NCBI GenBank assembly: GCA_001796495.1
Contig: MGMR01000110.1
Span: forward strand, 1-12,700
Source of the DNA: Chloroflexi bacterium RBG_13_51_18
GTDB taxonomy: Bacteria; Chloroflexota; Dehalococcoidia; Dehalococcoidales; RBG-16-60-22
DNA length: 12,700 nt
Direction: 5' to 3'
Positions within the stretch are counted from its first letter, which is position 1. Every line of letters begins with the position of its first letter. Made by a program: the position numbers and the translations under genes. The notes below the pieces were generated by a model that did not search any database, was not told the origin of the DNA, and saw nothing but the letters and a program-made list of their open reading frames with translations. Of this stretch, positions 1-6,657 are shown in pieces.

Positions 1-415
1 TGCGCTCCCTCGAGGCCAGGGTTTCATCAAGGGTCATGTCACCTACAAGGTTTCTTAGATTCGTCTGTGCCAGCTTGCTTACAGCTATATAGAAGTTGGC
101 TACCTCATACTTGACTGCTTTGGCATCCGTCACATAATAATACACCACGGCGTCTACGGTTACACCAACATTATCCTTGGTGATGACCGCCTGCGGCTCT
201 ATGTCCAGTACCGTTTCCCTCATATCCACCCTGGCTGCCAGCGTGTCGATAAAGGGAATAATAAACCGGAGGCCCGGCTCCAGGGTCTCCTTGTATCTGC
301 CGAATCTTTCAATTATGCCTTTTTGGGCCTGGTGGATGATAGTGATAGATTTTGCCAGCGTTACGACAAAAAGAACGACGAGTATTACAATAACAACGAT
401 AATCCCTGCATTCAT
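1..415 (-). CDS. SPFH/band-7 membrane protein, paraslipin type (QmcA/STOML2-like), 3' end outside window
   Basis: The first 138 codons of a gene running off the left edge are seen. Residues about 3-22 form a hydrophobic membrane anchor. The SPFH domain follows: a GIIERFGRYKETLEPGL stretch, then IIPFID, then VITKDNV and VDAVVYYYVTDA, then LAQTNLRNLVGDMTLDETL. This wording is typical of paraslipins rather than classical slipins. Family members form large membrane-bound oligomers linked to membrane organisation and protein quality control, usually with an NfeD partner. The ATG lies one base after the stop of the upstream nfeD, whose last codons carry GGAGG as the ribosome site, so the two are co-transcribed and translationally coupled. 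The C-terminal coiled coil expected in the family is not in view. The family call is firm; the exact cellular role is not known from sequence. Confidence 0.9.
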   Translation of the reverse strand, partial: MNAGIIVVIVILVVLFVVTLAKSITIIHQAQKGIIERFGRYKETLEPGLRFIIPFIDTLAARVDMRETVLDIEPQAVITKDNVGVTVDAVVYYYVTDAKAVKYEVANFYIAVSKLAQTNLRNLVGDMTLDETLASRER

Positions 416-416
416 A

Positions 417-896
417 TTATTCTGTGCCTCCTTCTATCTTTTTCACATCTAAAGTGACGCCTTTGATGCCCGTGACGGTTATTTCTTCACCGGCGTTAAT
501 TGCTTCCCCGGAGCGTGCCCGCCACCGTTCATTGCCCACTTTAACAAGTCCGTCTTTTTCACGTTCGATATTCTGCTCGACGATACCGGTTTTGCCGATA
601 ATAGTATCGATATTGGATTTTGATAGCGGCACGGCCGTTCTTTTATGTATATACCTCCGCCCGATAATGACATAAATAACACAGATAATGCCGGAAATTA
701 TAGCCGTCCAGACCCAGGAATGTATTCCCAGCGTTATCAGTCCCCCCAGCCCGAACGCCGTGCCGATGAACACGAGGTCCAGTCCCGTGTCAACGCCGAC
801 GAGCAGTTCCAGGATAATCAGTACCAGCCCGGCGCCGATAGCTATCAACCAGGCCCAGGAATCGAAGAATTCTACGCTTAAAAATTCACCGTTCAT
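417..896 (-). CDS. Short NfeD-family membrane protein (three TM segments plus OB domain)
   Basis: A 159-residue protein. The chosen start is the ATG at 896-894, which has AAAGGA seven bases upstream. A longer frame to 968 is open, but its extra 24 residues would cover the promoter -35 and -10 boxes. Hydrophobic segments lie at about residues 13-36, 41-58 and 60-80. A C-terminal OB-fold NfeD domain follows at about 95-152, containing IIGKTGIVEQNI, GNERWRARS and GEEITVTGIKGVTLDVKK. There is no protease domain, so this is the short (NfeD1a-like) class. Known family partners are SPFH proteins of the paraslipin kind, and here such a gene follows after one base. The inferred role is anchoring or modulating the paraslipin assembly in the membrane. 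Confidence 0.88.
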   Translation of the reverse strand: MNGEFLSVEFFDSWAWLIAIGAGLVLIILELLVGVDTGLDLVFIGTAFGLGGLITLGIHSWVWTAIISGIICVIYVIIGRRYIHKRTAVPLSKSNIDTIIGKTGIVEQNIEREKDGLVKVGNERWRARSGEAINAGEEITVTGIKGVTLDVKKIEGGTE

Positions 897-939
897 TAGC
901 CTGTCCTTTCTTTTAAAAGACTTCTTTTTAGATGTGGTA

Positions 940-968
940 ATTCTAAAAGAAAGAGTATTGATTGTCAA
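940..968 (-). promoter_or_regulatory. Promoter of the leftward nfeD-paraslipin cluster
   Basis: On the minus strand there is a perfect TTGACA (968-963), a 17-base spacer, and TAGAAT (945-940). The nfeD ATG lies 44 bases beyond the -10 box. This is a near-consensus housekeeping sigma-factor promoter. Confidence 0.8.
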
Positions 969-971
969 TAC
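955..971. promoter_or_regulatory. Perfect 17-bp dyad over the -35 box, candidate operator
   Basis: The sequence GTATTGATTGTCAATAC has 7-base arms that are exact reverse complements around a 3-base centre. It covers the whole -35 hexamer (963-968) of the leftward nfeD promoter, the usual place for a repressor site. The binding protein is unknown. Resemblance to TTGA...TCAA sites of the CRP/FNR family is only partial, because the spacing is 3 and not the usual 6 for TTGA/TCAA cores. Confidence 0.5.
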
Positions 972-1021
972 GCCAAAGAACCATCTTTTAATTAAGCGCA
1001 GTGAGACACTTGTGTTTTGGA

Positions 1022-1051
1022 TTTCATGGAAATTATGCTACCATCTATAAT
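1022..1051 (+). promoter_or_regulatory. Likely promoter of the rightward NfeD-slipin cluster
   Basis: A perfect TATAAT lies at 1046-1051. The best -35 match is weak (TTTCAT at 1022-1027, 18-base spacer). Transcription would start near 1058, leaving a leader of only about 19 bases before the ATG at 1077. Confidence 0.5.
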
Positions 1052-1076
1052 GAAGTGAAAGAATAATGTACCGACT

Positions 1077-2417
1077 ATGAAGAAAATATCAAGAATCCTC
1101 ATACTGGTGTCTTTCCTGCTGCTGGCGGTATTGATGGTCAGCGGCGTGCGGGCGCAAACGCCGGCGGTATATGTTATCACTATCCAGGGCACCATCAACC
1201 CCGTCCTCGTCGATTACGTGGAGCGCGGCATAGAAGAAGCCGAGGACAACGGCGCCCGTGCTCTTATTATTCAGATGGATACCCCCGGCGGACTTGATAC
1301 CGCTATGCGGGATATTGTTAAGCTTATTGTCAACTCGCGAGTACCGGTAGTTGTCTATGTCGCGCCTTCAGGCTCCCGCGCCGCTTCTGCCGGTGTTTTC
1401 ATTACCATAGCCGCTCACGTTGCTGCCATGTCGCCCAATACAGCTATCGGCGCCGCCCACCCGGTTTCTATCGGTGAAGAAGGGGAACAGGCCATGTCCG
1501 AGACCATGGAGGACAAGGTGGTCAACGACGCGGCGGCCTATATCAGGAGTATTGCCGAAGCCCATAACCGTAATATAGAGTGGGCGGAAAAGGCCGTCCG
1601 CGAAAGCGTTTCCGCCACCGAGCGTGAAGCCCTGGAACTGAATGTCATCGATTTGATAGCAGCGGACCTCGATGACCTCGTCGCCCAGCTTGACGGCAGG
1701 CAGGTGACCATGATAAATAATCAGGTTATTACCCTTCAGACTGCGGGTGCTGCCATCGTCGATGTTCCTATGAAAGCCATCGAGAGCTTTCTTTACACTC
1801 TCGCCGACCCGAATATCGCCTACCTGCTGTTGAGTATCGCCACGCTGGGCATTATGGCGGAATTATTCAATCCGGGTTTGATTTTCCCGGGCATTGTCGG
1901 CGGTATCAGCCTGCTTATGGCTTTCTATTCCCTTGGAGTGCTGCCCGTCAACTACGCCGGTATACTGCTGATTGTATTAGCCATCGGCCTCTTTATCGGG
2001 GAGGTTCTAACCACTACGTTTGGGATTTTTACTATCGGCGGCCTGGTATCTCTGGTAGCCGGTTCATTAGTTCTCTTCAAGGGGGCATCGCCGGAATTCC
2101 AGATAGACCCCTGGCTCATTGCCATAGTATGTATAGTTATCACGGCATTTATGGCCTTTCTTATTCAGCGTGCCATCGTAGCCCACCGGCGTCAGGCATA
2201 TACCGGCCGCGAGGAACTGATAGGGAAGACGGCCACGGTAAAAGTAGCCCTGAACCCCGAGGGGATGGTCCTGTATAAGGGCGAGCGATGGACGGCAATA
2301 TCTGAAAGCGGCGATGTCAAGACCGGCGAGGATGTAGTTATTAAAAAGATGGACGGTCTGGTATTATATGTAGTGAAAAAGCAGGATATGCCTTCTGAAG
2401 GCAAGCAAAAGCGTTAG
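1077..2417 (+). CDS. Long NfeD-family membrane serine protease (NfeD1b, ClpP-like)
   Basis: A 446-residue protein. Residues 1-26 form a signal peptide ending VRA. Residues about 30-205 are a ClpP-class protease domain: MDTPGG at 67-72 and SRAASAG at 100-106. Ser104 and Lys147 (in MEDKVVND) match the Ser-Lys dyad described for the archaeal stomatin-cleaving protease PH1510. Four to five hydrophobic segments follow (about 235-360). The C-terminus (about 368-437) is an OB domain with REELIGKTATV, ERWTAI and MDGLVLYVV. Family members cleave the C-terminal region of partner stomatins, and a slipin gene lies two genes downstream. The ATG at 1077 is the only ATG behind the in-frame stop at 1056-1058, but it lacks a clear Shine-Dalgarno. 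It overlaps the stop of a four-codon mini-frame (1066-1080) by ATGA. Confidence 0.92.
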   Translation: MKKISRILILVSFLLLAVLMVSGVRAQTPAVYVITIQGTINPVLVDYVERGIEEAEDNGARALIIQMDTPGGLDTAMRDIVKLIVNSRVPVVVYVAPSGSRAASAGVFITIAAHVAAMSPNTAIGAAHPVSIGEEGEQAMSETMEDKVVNDAAAYIRSIAEAHNRNIEWAEKAVRESVSATEREALELNVIDLIAADLDDLVAQLDGRQVTMINNQVITLQTAGAAIVDVPMKAIESFLYTLADPNIAYLLLSIATLGIMAELFNPGLIFPGIVGGISLLMAFYSLGVLPVNYAGILLIVLAIGLFIGEVLTTTFGIFTIGGLVSLVAGSLVLFKGASPEFQIDPWLIAIVCIVITAFMAFLIQRAIVAHRRQAYTGREELIGKTATVKVALNPEGMVLYKGERWTAISESGDVKTGEDVVIKKMDGLVLYVVKKQDMPSEGKQKR

Positions 2418-2429
2418 AGGAGGCTTTTT

Positions 2430-2720
2430 ATGCCTGATATTGATCCCTGGATATGGGCTCTGGTCATCTTGGTTGTTGTCGTCTGCCTGTACTTTGTGGT
2501 ACTCTGGGGAGTCCGGGCTCACCGGGGGAAAATAGCTGCCGGTAAAGAGGAGCTCGTGGGTAGAACGGCTGTGGTGGAAATTACTTTAAATCCCAAAGGG
2601 GTGGTCCTGATTGAAGGCGAGCACTGGAACGCCGTCGTCGATAAAGGCCAGGTCGAACCTGAGGAGGAGGTCGTTATTACCAGTGTTGACGGACTAAAAC
2701 TCAAGGTAACCAGGAAATAA
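2430..2720 (+). CDS. Small NfeD protein: one TM segment plus OB domain
   Basis: A 96-residue protein starting 12 bases after the protease gene, with GAGGAGG as a strong ribosome site. Residues about 7-28 are one hydrophobic segment. Residues about 33-96 are an NfeD OB domain (EELVGRTAVVEI, GEHWNAVV, VDGLKLKV). The region from AHR onward aligns without gaps to the C-terminal end of the upstream protease, and about half of the positions are identical by eye. This points to a local partial duplication that kept the last membrane helix and the OB domain and lost the protease. It sits between the protease and the slipin, so it probably acts in the same membrane complex, perhaps as a non-catalytic partner. 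The function is inferred. Confidence 0.85.
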   Translation: MPDIDPWIWALVILVVVVCLYFVVLWGVRAHRGKIAAGKEELVGRTAVVEITLNPKGVVLIEGEHWNAVVDKGQVEPEEEVVITSVDGLKLKVTRK

Positions 2721-2736
2721 GAAAGGAGTAGAAAAC

Positions 2737-3492
2737 ATGGCTGTTGGTTTAGGAATCCTAGGTTTTATTATTCTGATATTAATTCTAATGGCAATCAAGA
2801 TAGTCACCGAATATGAACGCGGTGTCATCTTCCGACTTGGCCGCCTCGTCGGCGCCAGGGGACCGGGTCTTTTTGTTATCATTCCCTTTGTCGACCGCAT
2901 GGTCAAGGTAGACCTGCGCGTTGTGACCATGGATGTCCCCTCGCAGGAAGTTATCACTAAAGATAACGTCACCGTCCGCGTTAATGCCGTTGTGTATTTT
3001 CGCGTGGTCGACCCCGAGTCTTCGGTGGTCAAGGTGCTCGACCATATCCGGGCGACATCCCAGATATCACAGACCACTTTAAGGAACGTACTCGGCCAGT
3101 CCGAACTCGATGAGCTGTTGACCCAGCGTGAAAAGCTCAACCAGATGCTTCAGAAAATCATCGATGAACATACCGACCCGTGGGGCGTCAAGGTCAGCAC
3201 CGTGGAAATCAAGGAAGTTGAGCTTGCCGAGGAAATGAAGCGCTCCATGGCCGCCCAGGCTGAGGCGGAACGTGAACGCCGCGCGAAAATCATCCACGCC
3301 GAGGGTGAGCTTCAAGCGTCAGAGAAGCTGGCTCAGGCAGCCGCCATTATTGGTCGGGAGCCTTCAGCTATCCAGCTTCGCTTCCTATCAACGCTTACGG
3401 AGATAGCCAGCGAGAAGAACAGCACCATCATATTCCCGATACCTATGGAATTTCTCAGAGCGTTCGGTACCAAAGCCGACGAAAAGAAGTAA
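2737..3492 (+). CDS. Slipin (stomatin-like SPFH protein)
   Basis: A 251-residue protein, the usual length for prokaryotic slipins, with AAAGGAG placed well before the ATG. Residues about 4-24 are a membrane anchor. The SPFH domain spans about 25-190 with the signatures YERGVIFRLGR, GPGLF, DVPSQEVITKDNVTV, VVYFRVVDPESSV, QTTLRNVLGQSELDELL and VSTVEIKEVEL. A helical EMKRSMAAQAEAERERRAK segment follows, and the C-terminus (IIFPIPMEFLRAF) is hydrophobic. In archaeal homologues this C-terminal stretch is the substrate of the NfeD1b protease, whose gene is two places upstream. It is the last gene of the cluster, and a hairpin terminator follows. It is clearly diverged from the paraslipin at the left edge and does not look like a recent copy of it. 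Confidence 0.93.
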   Translation: MAVGLGILGFIILILILMAIKIVTEYERGVIFRLGRLVGARGPGLFVIIPFVDRMVKVDLRVVTMDVPSQEVITKDNVTVRVNAVVYFRVVDPESSVVKVLDHIRATSQISQTTLRNVLGQSELDELLTQREKLNQMLQKIIDEHTDPWGVKVSTVEIKEVELAEEMKRSMAAQAEAERERRAKIIHAEGELQASEKLAQAAAIIGREPSAIQLRFLSTLTEIASEKNSTIIFPIPMEFLRAFGTKADEKK

Positions 3493-3512
3493 ATACAATT
3501 AGTCAATAAAAC

Positions 3513-3545
3513 GGGAGGGGATGCTTTATCCCCTCCCCCCTCTTT
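3513..3545 (+). terminator. Hairpin terminator after the slipin gene
   Basis: A perfect 10-bp stem, GGGAGGGGAT (3513-3522) with ATCCCCTCCC (3528-3537), closes a GCTTT loop. A pyrimidine tail, CCCTCTTT, follows. It lies 20 bases after the slipin stop. The U-run is short, so efficiency is uncertain. Confidence 0.75.
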
Positions 3546-3598
3546 AGATACCCTCTGCACAAGTCCGCATGAAAAGTCGGGCAGCCTGTCTTTATCTC

Positions 3599-3607
3599 TG
3601 CTATATT
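3599..3607 (+). promoter_or_regulatory. Possible extended -10 promoter for the AraC-type gene
   Basis: TGC followed by TATATT (3602-3607) fits an extended -10 element, but no -35 box is recognisable at the usual distance. The predicted start would fall at the AAGGAG ribosome site (3615-3620), leaving little leader, so this is tentative. Confidence 0.3.
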
Positions 3608-3630
3608 AGCATCGAAGGAGAAGCGGCAAT

Positions 3631-4500
3631 ATGGAATGGTCGGAAAGAATGAATGCGGCGATAGACTATATCGAAGAGAACCTCGCGGGTGAAATAGACC
3701 TTAATGAAGCAGCTAAAAGGGCAGCCTGTTCCACGTTTCATTTCCAGCGAACGTTCTTTGCTATTATCGGTGTAACACCAGCGGAGTACGCAAGGCGGCG
3801 CCGGCTTACCGTGGCGGCAAGGGAATTGACTTCCTCAAATGCCAAGGTAATCGATATAGCTTTAAAGTATGGCTACGATTCGCCGGACTCATTCACCCGG
3901 GCATTCCGGAATGTCCACGGTATTACGCCCCAGGCGGCGCGCACCTCGGGGTCAAAGCTGACGGCATTCCCGCGTATCTCCTTTCATATCGAATTAAAAG
4001 GAGGTAATGACATGGACTATCGAATCATAGAAAAAGCCGGACTCACGATTGCGGCGAGAACTCGCCAGTTTACTACTATCAACGGACAAAACTTCGTAGA
4101 GATTCCAAAATGGTGGGAAGAATTCATGAAGTCTCCGGATTGTTCCAAGATGACATCCCTCACCGGTAATAAGCCCGGTGCTGTGACTCGCAGTGTTATG
4201 CTGGGTATCTGCTACGGGGAGGCCGACGCCGTTAAATTTTCCTATGGTATCGGCGTGGAGCTTCCTCACGGAAAATCATCTGGTACATTTGAAAAGATTG
4301 AGATACCGGCTGCTACTTGGGCGGTGTTTGATTGTACTCTGGATAATCTCCAGGACGTCACCAAGCGCATCTTTAGCGAATGGTTCCCCTCCACTGGCTA
4401 CGAGCATGATGCCAAGCCGGAGCTTGAAGTCTACCTTCCGGAAAAACCTGGTGAGGTAATGCAATGCGAATTGTGGATGCCTATTATCAAGAAGAAGTAG
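3631..4500 (+). CDS. AraC-family regulator with GyrI-like ligand-binding domain
   Basis: A 289-residue protein in two parts. Residues about 8-106 are the AraC/XylS DNA-binding domain with two helix-turn-helix units: the first around IDLNEAAKRAACSTFHFQRTF, the second around VIDIALKYGYDSPDSFTRAFRNVHGITP. Residues about 128-289 are a GyrI/Rob-C type effector-binding domain beginning MDYRIIEKAGLTIAART and containing PAATWAVFDC and LEVYLPEKP. This order and length match Rob/SoxS-like sensors that bind small, often hydrophobic or cationic molecules and activate stress or drug-efflux genes; the ligand is unknown. The gene stands alone between two hairpins, with no obvious target gene beside it. The ATG at 3631 has AAGGAG ten bases upstream. 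A second, better ribosome site lies inside the gene (3998-4005). Confidence 0.92.
   Translation: MEWSERMNAAIDYIEENLAGEIDLNEAAKRAACSTFHFQRTFFAIIGVTPAEYARRRRLTVAARELTSSNAKVIDIALKYGYDSPDSFTRAFRNVHGITPQAARTSGSKLTAFPRISFHIELKGGNDMDYRIIEKAGLTIAARTRQFTTINGQNFVEIPKWWEEFMKSPDCSKMTSLTGNKPGAVTRSVMLGICYGEADAVKFSYGIGVELPHGKSSGTFEKIEIPAATWAVFDCTLDNLQDVTKRIFSEWFPSTGYEHDAKPELEVYLPEKPGEVMQCELWMPIIKKK
3998..4005 (+). promoter_or_regulatory. Internal Shine-Dalgarno before in-frame Met128
   Basis: AAGGAGGT, fully complementary to the usual 16S rRNA tail, stands six bases before an in-frame ATG at 4012-4014. It falls exactly at the junction between the DNA-binding domain and the GyrI-like domain. Initiation here would yield a free 162-residue ligand-binding domain. 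This is stronger than the site before the full-length start. Confidence 0.55.
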
Positions 4501-4504
4501 ATTT

Positions 4505-4543
4505 AAGTATAGGGGTGGGGATTAAGTATCCCCGCCCTTACTT
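4505..4543. terminator. Hairpin between the convergent AraC-type and biotin ligase genes
   Basis: The stem is GGGTGGGGAT (4513-4522) with ATCCCCGCCC (4528-4537), containing one T-G pair and a TAAGT loop. An outer AAGTA/TACTT pair (4505-4509 with 4539-4543) extends it. It lies five bases after one stop codon and overlaps the last codon of the opposing gene, so it probably acts in both directions. No long U-run is present on either side. Confidence 0.6.
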
Positions 4544-5317
4544 CTCTCGCAGCGTCACGTCCCCCGCCACCACTCTCGTTAGTTTCCCATCCTCCTCCCG
4601 TATCACTAAAGCCCCGTCCTCGTCGACCGCTTCCACTTCGCCCTCGATATCCTGACTGCCTGACTCTGCTCTGACCTTCTTTCCCAGCGTTACCAGTCTC
4701 TCCCGCCACCCCTCGTAGATTGCTTTTCCGTCTGGGAGTTTCAGGTATAACCTCTCAAACTCCGTCAATAAAGCTCTGATTATCTCAATCTGTAAGTCAT
4801 CTTTATCAGACTCATTTTTCAGGCTGGTAGCCGTCGTCGCTATCTCGGCATAATCGGCAACCCTTAAGTCAACATTTATCCCGATGCCCACGATAGAGTA
4901 TGTCACCTTATTTCCTCTTAACTCGTTCTCGATTAAAATCCCCCCCACCTTTTTCCCGCCGATAAGAATATCGTTGGGCCATTTTATCTGTGCTTTCACT
5001 CCGGTGAAAGACTCGATACTTTTCACCACCGCCAGCGACGCTATCATTATCAGGTAGGGCAGGCTTTCGATTTTGGGATAAAGTATGATGGATAAAGCAA
5101 CATTCCCCTTCGGCGCCAGCCAGCTACGCTTTAGCCTGCCTCGTCCTCCGGTCTGCTCCCCGGCAACGATAACTGTGCCTTCGATTGCCCCTTTTAGAGC
5201 TTCTTGCCGGGCGATATCCATCGTTGAAGGTAGACTGTTAAAGTACAGGACCTTCCGCCCGATGCTGCGGGTCTTCAGTCCCCTTGTCACTGCCGCCGCT
5301 GTTAATTCTTTGACCAA
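4538..5317 (-). CDS. birA: Biotin-protein ligase, group I (no DNA-binding domain)
   Basis: A 259-residue protein that activates biotin with ATP and attaches it to the carrier lysine of biotin-dependent carboxylases. Catalytic signatures are in order: LPSTMD at 29-34, the biotinyl-AMP loop GGRGRLKR at 57-64, KWPND at 112-116, KKVGGILIE at 122-130 and VGIGINVD at 143-150. A small C-terminal SH3-like domain lies at about 212-255 (VEAVDEDGALVIREEDG). The N-terminal winged helix of E. coli BirA is absent, so this form should not act as a repressor. The start is TTG at 5317-5315: an in-frame stop lies three codons upstream, and the first ATG (Met33) would cut the substrate motif. The gene is convergent with the AraC-type gene and divergent from hisZ. 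Confidence 0.93.
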   Translation of the reverse strand: MVKELTAAAVTRGLKTRSIGRKVLYFNSLPSTMDIARQEALKGAIEGTVIVAGEQTGGRGRLKRSWLAPKGNVALSIILYPKIESLPYLIMIASLAVVKSIESFTGVKAQIKWPNDILIGGKKVGGILIENELRGNKVTYSIVGIGINVDLRVADYAEIATTATSLKNESDKDDLQIEIIRALLTEFERLYLKLPDGKAIYEGWRERLVTLGKKVRAESGSQDIEGEVEAVDEDGALVIREEDGKLTRVVAGDVTLREK

Positions 5318-5380
5318 GATGCTCTATCCGCTATCCCTTTGTAAAGATATTACCACATTAGTGAATTACGTGCGTAAAAA

Positions 5381-5409
5381 TTGAATAGCCGCTTAATTTA
5401 GTGTAAATT
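5381..5409 (+). promoter_or_regulatory. Promoter of the hisZGDC genes
   Basis: TTGAAT (5381-5386), a 17-base spacer, and TAAATT (5404-5409). Each box matches four of six consensus positions. It lies 33 bases before the hisZ ATG. Confidence 0.5.
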
Positions 5410-5410
5410 A
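5394..5410. promoter_or_regulatory. Perfect 17-bp dyad over the his promoter -10 box, candidate operator
   Basis: TAATTTAGTGTAAATTA has exact 7-base arms around a 3-base centre and contains the proposed -10 box (5404-5409). The region is A/T-rich, so a chance palindrome is more likely here than at the other two dyads. Confidence 0.35.
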
Positions 5411-5442
5411 TATTTGTATTTAAATCTTGGTAAGGATTAAAC

Positions 5443-6657
5443 ATGAAAATCCAGCGTTGTAAAGGAATGCGTGATATGTCCCCAGATGACATGGCTGTGT
5501 TTCGCCGGGTGGTTGGGATTTGCCGCGATTGCTATATCAAGTGGGGCTACCGCGAGGTCCGCACGCCCGTTATCGAATACCTGCACCTCTTTACCTCGGC
5601 GGGTACGCTGACGCCGGGCATGCTGGGCAAGGTCTACTCGTTTCTCGACTGGGATGGTTGGAGCGGTGAAAGGGTCGTGCTGCGTCCTGATGGCACCATA
5701 CCGGTTGCCCGCCTCTATACGGAAAGTATGCAGGGGCTTGCCAGGCTTTTTTACACTGCGAATATGTTCACCTTTGAAACGGGGGAGGGAAACAGGGAGA
5801 GGTGGCAGTGCGGCGCCGAGCTTATCGGGGCGAGGTCGGCGGTGGCGGACGCCGAATTGATGGCGTTGTCACTTGAAATCGTTACTAAATTGGGACTCAA
5901 GGCCGTGGAATTAAAGCTATCGCACGCCGGCCTGATAAAAGCGCTGCTGTCAAAGCTCAAGTTAAGCCAGGAGGAGCAGCACCGGATATTCGATAGCATC
6001 CTTGATGGTGATACGACTCTGCTGAAGAAAGCCAGCCGTGAATCGCCTGAATTGAGCGACTTATTATTACCTTTATTAAGCTTAAAAGGGCAATCGACCG
6101 GCTTTCTCCGGGAACAGCGCGCGCTTTTACGCCGGAGTATTCCTGAAATCGGCTACCCTCTCGATGATTTTCTCAAGACTATCGCCGTGCTGGACGACCT
6201 TGGCCTGAAATACCAGGTTAATATTGCCTCGGGGGCGGGCTTTGAATACTATACCGGCATTATATTCCAGCTCTACATGGGCAGGGAGAAAATCGGCGGG
6301 GGCGGCCGTTATGATGCCCTGATTGCCGCCATGGGCGGCGGCGATGTGCCGGCCTCCGGCCTGGCCATATACCTAGACCGCTTGATGAAGGTGTTCAAGG
6401 CAGATACTGTTTTGCCATCGGCGCCCGTCAGGATACTTGTTAAAAGCACGGACGTTAAAGAAGCGTTTAAGGCTGCTGATGCCTTGCGCCAGTCGGGCTA
6501 TATCGCCGAGCTTGATTTAGACGGGCAAAAAGCCGAGTGGACATTAGAGGTCAAAAGCGCCGCGTCGATGGTACTCATCGATAAAGCGTCGAAAAAGACG
6601 GCTGTACGCACAATTGATGAAGTCGTGAAAATTCTGGAGGCAAAAGGTGCCGGTTAA
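5443..6657 (+). CDS. hisZ: ATP phosphoribosyltransferase regulatory subunit (HisRS paralogue)
   Basis: A 404-residue class II histidyl-tRNA synthetase-like protein. It has LRPDGTIPVARLY at 80-92, the motif 2 region LFYTANMFTFE at 102-112, QCGAELIG at 122-129, the histidine loop ASGAGFEYYTG at 262-272 and motif 3 GGGGRYDAL at 285-293. Two arginines required by true synthetases are missing: the motif 2 FRxE arginine is Thr110, and the arginine of the RGLDYY loop is Ala265. With its place directly before hisG, this supports HisZ, which binds short-type HisG and confers histidine feedback inhibition, over a tRNA synthetase. About 75 residues at the C-terminus (from about 328) look like a remnant of the anticodon-binding domain. 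AAGGA stands six bases before the ATG. The end overlaps hisG by 11 bases. Confidence 0.88.
   Translation: MKIQRCKGMRDMSPDDMAVFRRVVGICRDCYIKWGYREVRTPVIEYLHLFTSAGTLTPGMLGKVYSFLDWDGWSGERVVLRPDGTIPVARLYTESMQGLARLFYTANMFTFETGEGNRERWQCGAELIGARSAVADAELMALSLEIVTKLGLKAVELKLSHAGLIKALLSKLKLSQEEQHRIFDSILDGDTTLLKKASRESPELSDLLLPLLSLKGQSTGFLREQRALLRRSIPEIGYPLDDFLKTIAVLDDLGLKYQVNIASGAGFEYYTGIIFQLYMGREKIGGGGRYDALIAAMGGGDVPASGLAIYLDRLMKVFKADTVLPSAPVRILVKSTDVKEAFKAADALRQSGYIAELDLDGQKAEWTLEVKSAASMVLIDKASKKTAVRTIDEVVKILEAKGAG

Noticed and set aside
897..968. Longer start of the short nfeD at 968
   Set aside because: The extra 24 residues overlap a near-consensus promoter, are not hydrophobic or family-like, and the ATG at 896 has a proper ribosome site.
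1066..1080. Four-codon mini-frame (ATG TAC CGA CTA TGA) overlapping the start of the long nfeD by ATGA
   Set aside because: It might couple translation to the nfeD start, but it has no clear ribosome site and is too short to separate from chance.
5443..6657. Histidyl-tRNA synthetase (hisS)
   Set aside because: Two essential arginine positions are Thr and Ala, and the gene is coupled to hisG, which fits HisZ.
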